DNA of 17,318 nt, taken from positions 1 to 17,318 of the forward strand of contig JAODNS010000059.1 in the NCBI GenBank assembly GCA_025465145.1, given 5' to 3'. The notes below the pieces were generated by a model, which did no database searches, had not been told where the DNA came from, and was given only the letters and a program-made list of their open reading frames with translations. This document shows positions 12,519 to 17,318 of this stretch, piece by piece. This DNA is from Frankiales bacterium (GTDB taxonomy: Bacteria > Actinomycetota > Actinomycetes > Mycobacteriales > SCTD01). How positions within the stretch are numbered: position 1 is the stretch's first letter; every line of letters starts with the position of its first letter. The translations under genes and the position numbers were made by a program.

Positions 12519-15071
12519 ATGAGCGTTCCCCAGCAGGCGGCCTCGCCGGCTGCGCGCTCGGCCGAGGACGCCCGCCGCATCGCCGCCGTCCGCCGCGTCC
12601 TCACGGCGGGCCTGCCGCCGCACAGCCTCGACCGGCTGACCCGCCTCGCCGCGCAGCTGCTCGTGACGCCGTACGCGCAGGTCTCCCTGCTCGCCGAGGA
12701 CCAGGTGGTCGCGAGCATCCACGGCATCGAGCTGAGCCCGGAGGCCCGCTCCTCCTCGACCGACGACAGCCTGTGCGGTCTCACGGTGGCGGCGCGGCTG
12801 CCGGTCGCCATCCCGGACACGCACGCCCACCCGCAGGCGGCCGCCCTGCCACCGGTGACGAGCGGCCTCGTCCGGTCGTACCTCGGCGTGCCGCTGACCG
12901 ACTCGGAGGGGCTCGTGCTCGGCGCGCTGTGCGTCTACGACGGGGTCGAGCGCAGCTGGTCGGAACGGGACGTCGGGATCCTGGGCGAGCTGGCCGCGAG
13001 CGTCAACGCGGAGCTGGAGTTGCGCGCGCTGGCCGCCGACATGACGCGCAGCTCGGCGCAGCTGGAGCTCGCCCTCGGTGCCGCCGACATCGGCAGCTTC
13101 GACTTCGACCTCGTGTCCGGCTCGCTGCACTGGGACGACCGGCTGGTCGCGCTGTTCGGCTACGACCGGGCGACCTTCGGCGACGACTGGCCCAGCTTCG
13201 AGGCGCGGGTGCACCCGGACGACCTCCCGCGGGTGACCGCGGCGGTGGACCGGGCCGTCGAGAGCAGCGGCGACTTCGCGGCCGAGTACCGGATCGTCGT
13301 GCCCGGCACCGGCGAGCGGTGGATCCAGGCGCGCGGACGGGTGCTGCCGGACATGCTGGGCCGGCCCTCGCGGCTGCTCGGCGCCGCCTTCGACTTCACC
13401 GAGCTGCGCGACACCCGCGACCGGCTCGCCCGGCTGCTGGAGACCATGAGCGACGCGTTCATGGCGCTGGACGCCCAGTGGCGGTTCTCGTACGTCAATC
13501 CCGAGGCGGAGCGGCTGCTCGGGCGGCGCCGCGAGGACGTGCTCGGCCGCAGCGTCTGGGACGAGTTCCCCGAGGCGGTGGGCGGGACGTTCCAGCAGCA
13601 GTACGAGCACGCGGTGACGACCCGCGAGATGGTGCTGTTCGAGGAGTTCTTCGAGCCGCTGGACGCGTGGTTCGAGGTGCGCGCATGGCCCGGGCCGGAC
13701 GGGCTGTCGGTCTACTTCCACGACATCACCGAGCGCAAGCGGGCCGAGCGGGAGCGCGAGGACGCTGTACGCGAGCGCGAGCAGGCGTACGCCGCCGCCG
13801 AGGCGGCCAATACCCGGCTGGCCCTGCTGGCCGACGCGTCCACCCGGCTGTCCGCCTCGCTGGAGCCGGTGGCCGTGCTGCGGACGCTGTCCGATCTGGT
13901 GGTCCCGCAGCTCGGCGCGTGGGCGGTCGTCGCCCTGGTCGGCGAGACCGCCGCGCCGCTGCTCGGGCGCGACGAGGTGCCCGACCCGATGCGGCTGCAG
14001 GTCGTCGAGGTCGCGCACCCGGACCCGGTGGAGGCAGCGCGGCTGCGCGAGCTGCTCCAGTCGCTGCCGCTCTCGCTCGACGACGCGGCCGGGGTGGGCG
14101 CCGTGACGCGCACCGGCGAGCCCGAGTGGCTGGCGGAGGTTGCCGACGAGGCGCTCGTACGGGTCGCCCCGGACGAGGCCGTGCTGGCCGCGCTGCGCGA
14201 GCTGCAGCTGCACGCCGCCCTGACGGTGCCGCTGACCAGCCGGGGCCGCCGGCTCGGCGCGATGACGCTGGCGCAGCCCAGCGGCGGCGCCATCGACCGG
14301 GCGCTGCTGCTCGACATCGCCGGCCGCGCCGGCGCCGCGCTCGACAACGCGCTGCTGTACGGCACCGAGCGGCGCACCGGCATCACCCTGCAGCGCAGCC
14401 TGCTGCCGCGGGACCTGCCGGAGGTGCCGGGCCTGCAGCTCGCGCCGCGGTACCTGCCGGGCGCCACCGGCGCGTTCGTCGGCGGCGACTGGTACCAGGG
14501 CGTGCCGGTCGGCGACGGCGTCGTGCTCGCGATGGGCGACGTCATGGGCCACGGCATGCGCAGCGCCGCCCGGATGGGGCAGCTGCGCGCGATCGTTGCG
14601 ACGCTGGCCCTCGAGGGGCACCGGCCCGGCGAGCTGCTCACCCGGCTGGCCGCGAGCAGCGACGTGCTGCTCGACCTCGAGCTGGCAACGCTGCTGGTCG
14701 CGCACTACGACGTGCCGAGCCGCACGATGACGGTGGCCTCCGCCGGCCATCCGCCGCCGCTGCTCGCTTCGCCCGGCGAGGAGCCGGCGTACGTCGAGCT
14801 CGTCCCCGGGCCGCCGATCGGGACCGTCGCGGGGACCTACCCGGAGACGACCGTCCGGATCGAGCCGGGCGCGACGCTGGTGCTCTACACCGACGGGCTG
14901 GTCGAGAGCCGCAGCGCGCCGCTCGACGAGGGGCTGGAGACGCTGCGGCGCAGCCTGCGCGGCATCCGGCTGCCGCCCGAGGCCGTCTGCGACCACGTGC
15001 TGCGCGAGCTCGGCCGGGGCGGCGGCGGCGAGGACGACGTCGCGCTGCTCGTCATGGCCGCCACACCGTGA
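12519..15071 (+). CDS. Multi-sensor SpoIIE-type PP2C phosphatase (GAF-PAS-PAS-GAF-PP2C)
   Basis: This is an 850-residue cytoplasmic signalling protein. Domains in order: GAF (about 40-168), PAS of the PAS_3 type (183-295, with HWDDRLVALFGYD and VHPDD), a second PAS (303-405, ending VYFHDITERKRAE), a short coiled coil (405-435), a second GAF (435-615) and PP2C/SpoIIE (625-848). Phosphatase motifs are intact: VGGDWY (Asp657), MGDVMGHG (Asp674), SAGHPPPLL, LYTDGLVES (Asp792) and GGEDDVALL (839/840). The residue after GGDWY is Gln rather than the usual Asp. It should dephosphorylate an anti-anti-sigma-like protein in response to signals read by its four sensors; no such partner is in view. The ATG has GCGAGG eight bases upstream. 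It overlaps the next gene by GTGA. Confidence 0.93.
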   Translation: MSVPQQAASPAARSAEDARRIAAVRRVLTAGLPPHSLDRLTRLAAQLLVTPYAQVSLLAEDQVVASIHGIELSPEARSSSTDDSLCGLTVAARLPVAIPDTHAHPQAAALPPVTSGLVRSYLGVPLTDSEGLVLGALCVYDGVERSWSERDVGILGELAASVNAELELRALAADMTRSSAQLELALGAADIGSFDFDLVSGSLHWDDRLVALFGYDRATFGDDWPSFEARVHPDDLPRVTAAVDRAVESSGDFAAEYRIVVPGTGERWIQARGRVLPDMLGRPSRLLGAAFDFTELRDTRDRLARLLETMSDAFMALDAQWRFSYVNPEAERLLGRRREDVLGRSVWDEFPEAVGGTFQQQYEHAVTTREMVLFEEFFEPLDAWFEVRAWPGPDGLSVYFHDITERKRAEREREDAVREREQAYAAAEAANTRLALLADASTRLSASLEPVAVLRTLSDLVVPQLGAWAVVALVGETAAPLLGRDEVPDPMRLQVVEVAHPDPVEAARLRELLQSLPLSLDDAAGVGAVTRTGEPEWLAEVADEALVRVAPDEAVLAALRELQLHAALTVPLTSRGRRLGAMTLAQPSGGAIDRALLLDIAGRAGAALDNALLYGTERRTGITLQRSLLPRDLPEVPGLQLAPRYLPGATGAFVGGDWYQGVPVGDGVVLAMGDVMGHGMRSAARMGQLRAIVATLALEGHRPGELLTRLAASSDVLLDLELATLLVAHYDVPSRTMTVASAGHPPPLLASPGEEPAYVELVPGPPIGTVAGTYPETTVRIEPGATLVLYTDGLVESRSAPLDEGLETLRRSLRGIRLPPEAVCDHVLRELGRGGGGEDDVALLVMAATP

Positions 15072-15748
15072 CCGTCTGCCTCCAGGGCGGCGGGGAGTTC
15101 TCCCCTGGCTGCCGAGCCATGGACGCCGACTTGGCCAGGCGCGCAGGCGGGCGCGTCGTCGTCACCGCGCTGGCCGGCGCCGCCGGGAGCGACTACGACA
15201 CCGCGACCGCCAACGGCGTACGGCACTTCCGCGCCGTCGGCGGGCGCGACGTGGTGGGTGCGCCCGACGCGCGCACCGACCCCGAGGGCGCCGCCGCTGC
15301 CGTTCGCGAGGCGCGGCTGCTCGTCCTGCCCGGCGGCTCGCCGTCGCGGCTGCTCGCCGCGCTGACCACGACCTCGATCGGCGCGCTCGTCGGTGACCTG
15401 CTCGCGGACGACGGCGTCGTCATGGGCGCCAGCGCGGGGGCGATGGTGCTGTGTCCGTGGACGGTCCTGCCGGACCGCCGGGCCGCCGGCGACCTCGCGG
15501 TCGAGCGCGGGCTGGGGCTCGTGCCGGACGTCGTCGTGCTGCCGCACTGGAGCGGCGGGTCCAGCCGCGGCGACTGGCTGCGCGCCATCGACGCGGCCGT
15601 GCCTGCGGGGGCGCAGGTGCTCGGCATCCCCGAGGAGTCAGGCGTTCTCGTCGACGACGAGGTCCTGACCGCCGTCGGCGTCTCGCCGACCCGGCTCGTC
15701 ACGCAGGGCCACGACCTCGCTCTCGGGGACTCCTGGCGCCTCCCCTGA
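15068..15748 (+). CDS. Peptidase S51-like / cyanophycinase-like protein
   Basis: This 226-residue protein has a class I glutamine-amidotransferase-like fold as in peptidase E and cyanophycinase. LLVLPGGSPSRLLAAL (84-99) is the typical glycine-rich loop, GASAGAMVL (120-128) carries the nucleophile Ser122, and LPHWSGG has His160, followed by IPEESGVLVDD (188-198). Relatives cut Asp-X dipeptides or beta-Asp-Arg of cyanophycin; the substrate here is unknown. No signal peptide is visible, so it acts in the cytoplasm. The GTG start shares GTGA with the phosphatase stop and has no separate ribosome site, so its translation depends on the phosphatase gene. No cyanophycin synthetase is in the window. 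Confidence 0.87.
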   Translation: MTVCLQGGGEFSPGCRAMDADLARRAGGRVVVTALAGAAGSDYDTATANGVRHFRAVGGRDVVGAPDARTDPEGAAAAVREARLLVLPGGSPSRLLAALTTTSIGALVGDLLADDGVVMGASAGAMVLCPWTVLPDRRAAGDLAVERGLGLVPDVVVLPHWSGGSSRGDWLRAIDAAVPAGAQVLGIPEESGVLVDDEVLTAVGVSPTRLVTQGHDLALGDSWRLP

Positions 15749-15810
15749 GCGCCTTGCACGACATACTGATGCGCTGACCTGCGAGAACGACTGTCGAGGG
15801 GACCGCTCAC

Positions 15811-17318
15811 GTGTCGAACGACGGAACGACGATGCCCGGTGCGGGTGGCGTCCTGCCGCCCGCCGGCGGCGCCGTGTCCGAGCGCATGCAGGCGTTGCTG
15901 TCGCGCGCGGTCGAGCAGGAGGTGGCCGAGCAGCGCAGCATCGCGGCCGCCATCGCGGAGGTGCGGGCCCAGGTGGCCGCCGTCGGCGAGGGCCTGCGCG
16001 GCGCTGCGTCCGGCGTGGCCGTCGAGCGGCTCCGCACCGACCTCGCCGACCTCGCCGCCCAGGTGCACGGCGCGGCCTCGACGGCCGACGTGGAGCGGCT
16101 GCGGACGGACCTGACCGCCCTGACGACCGAGTTGCAGGGCGCCGCGTCCGGCGCCGCCGTCGAGCGGCTGCGCACCGACCTCGCCACGCTGGCGAACGAG
16201 CTGCGCACCTCGACCACGACGCTGGGCGACCGGTTCGACGTCCTCGGCCGGCGGCTCGACGAGCAGGGACAGCAGCTGTCCGCCGCGAGCGGCGGCACCG
16301 CCGAGCTGGGCGGCCGCTTCGACGCCGTCTCCAGCGAGGTCGCGGCGCAGGCCGCGAGCGTGCAGCGGCTGTCGGGCTCGGTCGCCGCCCTGGCCGCGTT
16401 CCCCGAGGCGCTCGCCGCGCTGCAGAAGGACATCGCCGGCCTGCACGACCGGCTCGCGCCCCTGGGCGACCTGCGGGCCGGCGTCGCCGACCTGACCGCG
16501 CGCACCGCCGCGGCCGAGGGCCTCAAGCCCGACCTCGACGCCCTCAGCGCGCGGGCCGACACGTTCGCCACCGCCGCCGACGTCAGCCGGGTCCGCGACT
16601 CCGTCGTGGCCTCGCTCACCGAGCGGCTCAGCGGCCTCGAGACCGGCCTGCAGCCGGAGGACCTCGCAGAGGCGCTCGCGCCCCTGCAGCAGCGGCTCGA
16701 CGCGGTCGCCTCCGGCGGCCCGGCGCTGGAGCGGCTGAGCGCGCTCGAGGACCGCCTCGCCGGCCTGGAGACGACCCTCGGGACCATCGCCGACCGCCTC
16801 GGCGCTGTGCACGAGGTCACCGGCCGGGTGCCCGCGCTGGCCGGCGACGTCCGGCTCGTCGCGGAGCGACTGGACGCGCTCGGCACCGCCCCGACCCAGA
16901 TCGCCGCGCTGCACGAGCGCGTCGGCGAGCTGCACGAGGCGGGGTCGCCGGCCGTCACCACCGCGGTCGCCGGCCTGCGCGAGGACCTCGAGGAGCTCGG
17001 CGGCCGGATCGCGGACCTCACCGTCCCGTCCACGGACGAGGTCGCCGGTGCCGTGTCGGCCCGCCTCACCGACCGGCTGGTCGACGAGCTCACGCCGCGC
17101 GTGGCCGAGGCCGTGCTCGAGCGCATCGGCCCGGCCGTAGCGCTGGAGGTGGCCCCCAACGTCACCGCCGGTGTCCTCGACGGCGTACGCGCCAACGGGG
17201 AGCAGACCGAGCAGCGGCTCCGCACGCACATGGACGAGGCGATCCTCGCTCTCGCCGAGGCGCTGCTGCGCCGCCGCCGGCCGGCGCTCAAGGGCCAGGC
17301 CGGCGCGGACGACGCCCC
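15811..17318 (+). CDS. Long Ala-rich coiled-coil protein with 23-residue repeats (3' end beyond window)
   Basis: The frame is open from GTG 15811 to the end of the window, 502 codons. GAGGGGA lies eight bases upstream. After a flexible Gly/Pro start (residues 4-22), almost the whole protein is heptad-like helix rich in Ala, Leu, Asp, Glu and Arg. Three 23-residue units (64-86, 87-109, 110-132) share GAAS..x..VERLRTDL. Near the visible end are RLTDRLVDELTPRVAEAVLE and a basic RRRRP cluster. There is no membrane segment or signal peptide in the part seen. It could be a structural, cell-pole, chromosome or envelope-scaffold protein. I do not recognise a specific family, and general coiled-coil similarity (SMC-like) would be misleading. 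Confidence 0.85.
   Translation, partial: MSNDGTTMPGAGGVLPPAGGAVSERMQALLSRAVEQEVAEQRSIAAAIAEVRAQVAAVGEGLRGAASGVAVERLRTDLADLAAQVHGAASTADVERLRTDLTALTTELQGAASGAAVERLRTDLATLANELRTSTTTLGDRFDVLGRRLDEQGQQLSAASGGTAELGGRFDAVSSEVAAQAASVQRLSGSVAALAAFPEALAALQKDIAGLHDRLAPLGDLRAGVADLTARTAAAEGLKPDLDALSARADTFATAADVSRVRDSVVASLTERLSGLETGLQPEDLAEALAPLQQRLDAVASGGPALERLSALEDRLAGLETTLGTIADRLGAVHEVTGRVPALAGDVRLVAERLDALGTAPTQIAALHERVGELHEAGSPAVTTAVAGLREDLEELGGRIADLTVPSTDEVAGAVSARLTDRLVDELTPRVAEAVLERIGPAVALEVAPNVTAGVLDGVRANGEQTEQRLRTHMDEAILALAEALLRRRRPALKGQAGADDA
16000..16206 (+). repeat. Three 69-base units in the coiled-coil gene
   Basis: Units at 16000-16068, 16069-16137 and 16138-16206 encode GAASGVAVERLRTDLADLAAQVH, GAASTADVERLRTDLTALTTE.. 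and GAASGAAVERLRTDLATLANE... The protein is well conserved between units, while the DNA differs at many third positions, so the duplication is not recent. Confidence 0.85.

Noticed and set aside
11775..14996. A 1073-codon open frame on the minus strand
   Set aside because: It is antisense to the orphan protein and the multi-sensor phosphatase, both with clear family motifs. Its product is low-complexity Arg/Gly/Ala/Gln sequence. Long antisense frames are expected at this GC content.
15749..15810. Possible promoter with TTGCAC at 15754 before the coiled-coil gene
   Set aside because: No -10-like sequence lies at a suitable distance; CATACT is only two bases after it.
15193..17291. Long minus-strand frames over the right end
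   Set aside because: They are antisense to the S51-like and coiled-coil genes. Their repeats mirror those of the real coiled-coil gene.

Overview
The window is very GC-rich, uses GTG starts freely, and carries families typical of actinobacteria: DUF3107, a DUF6158-like protein, an LLM-class oxidoreductase, Ku with a Lys/Ala tail, and a split LigD. I read it as chromosomal DNA of a high-GC actinobacterium, possibly near Frankiales, Geodermatophilales or Kineosporiales. The order-level guess is weak. I see no IS element, phage gene, CRISPR array, tRNA or rRNA. There are 19 protein-coding genes, the first and last cut by the window edges. No gene-free stretch exceeds 300 bases.

Left part (1-5470): a DEAD-box RNA helicase leaves the window on the minus strand and is divergent from a MiaE_2/ferritin-like gene. 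A SpoIIE-type phosphatase, a GlsB/YeaQ-type membrane protein, a DUF3107 protein, a TetR regulator, a small acidic protein and a DUF6158-like protein follow, all on the minus strand. The helicase, MiaE_2, DUF3107 and TetR set resembles the Rv3211-Rv3208 neighbourhood of Mycobacterium tuberculosis, with the phosphatase lying within it here.

Middle part (5530-11746): a HAD phosphatase, a single-pass membrane protein that looks leaderless, and a YetF-like DUF421 protein run on the plus strand. They meet a minus-strand pair encoding a split LigD: 3'-phosphoesterase plus ligase, then the polymerase domain, overlapping by 8 bases. Divergent from these are an LLM-class oxidoreductase and Ku. Ku and the two LigD parts make a complete non-homologous end-joining set.

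Right part (11811-17318), all plus strand: an orphan protein whose C-terminal half looks like the regulatory domain of 2-isopropylmalate synthase; an 850-residue GAF-PAS-PAS-GAF-PP2C phosphatase; a peptidase S51-like gene overlapping it by GTGA; and a long coiled-coil protein that runs off the end.

Most of this is recognisable actinobacterial housekeeping and stress biology. I did not find a clearly undescribed system. The best leads are the orphan LeuA-regulatory-like protein, the coupled phosphatase and S51 gene, the altered residues in the split LigD, and the small acidic protein with a duplicated motif.
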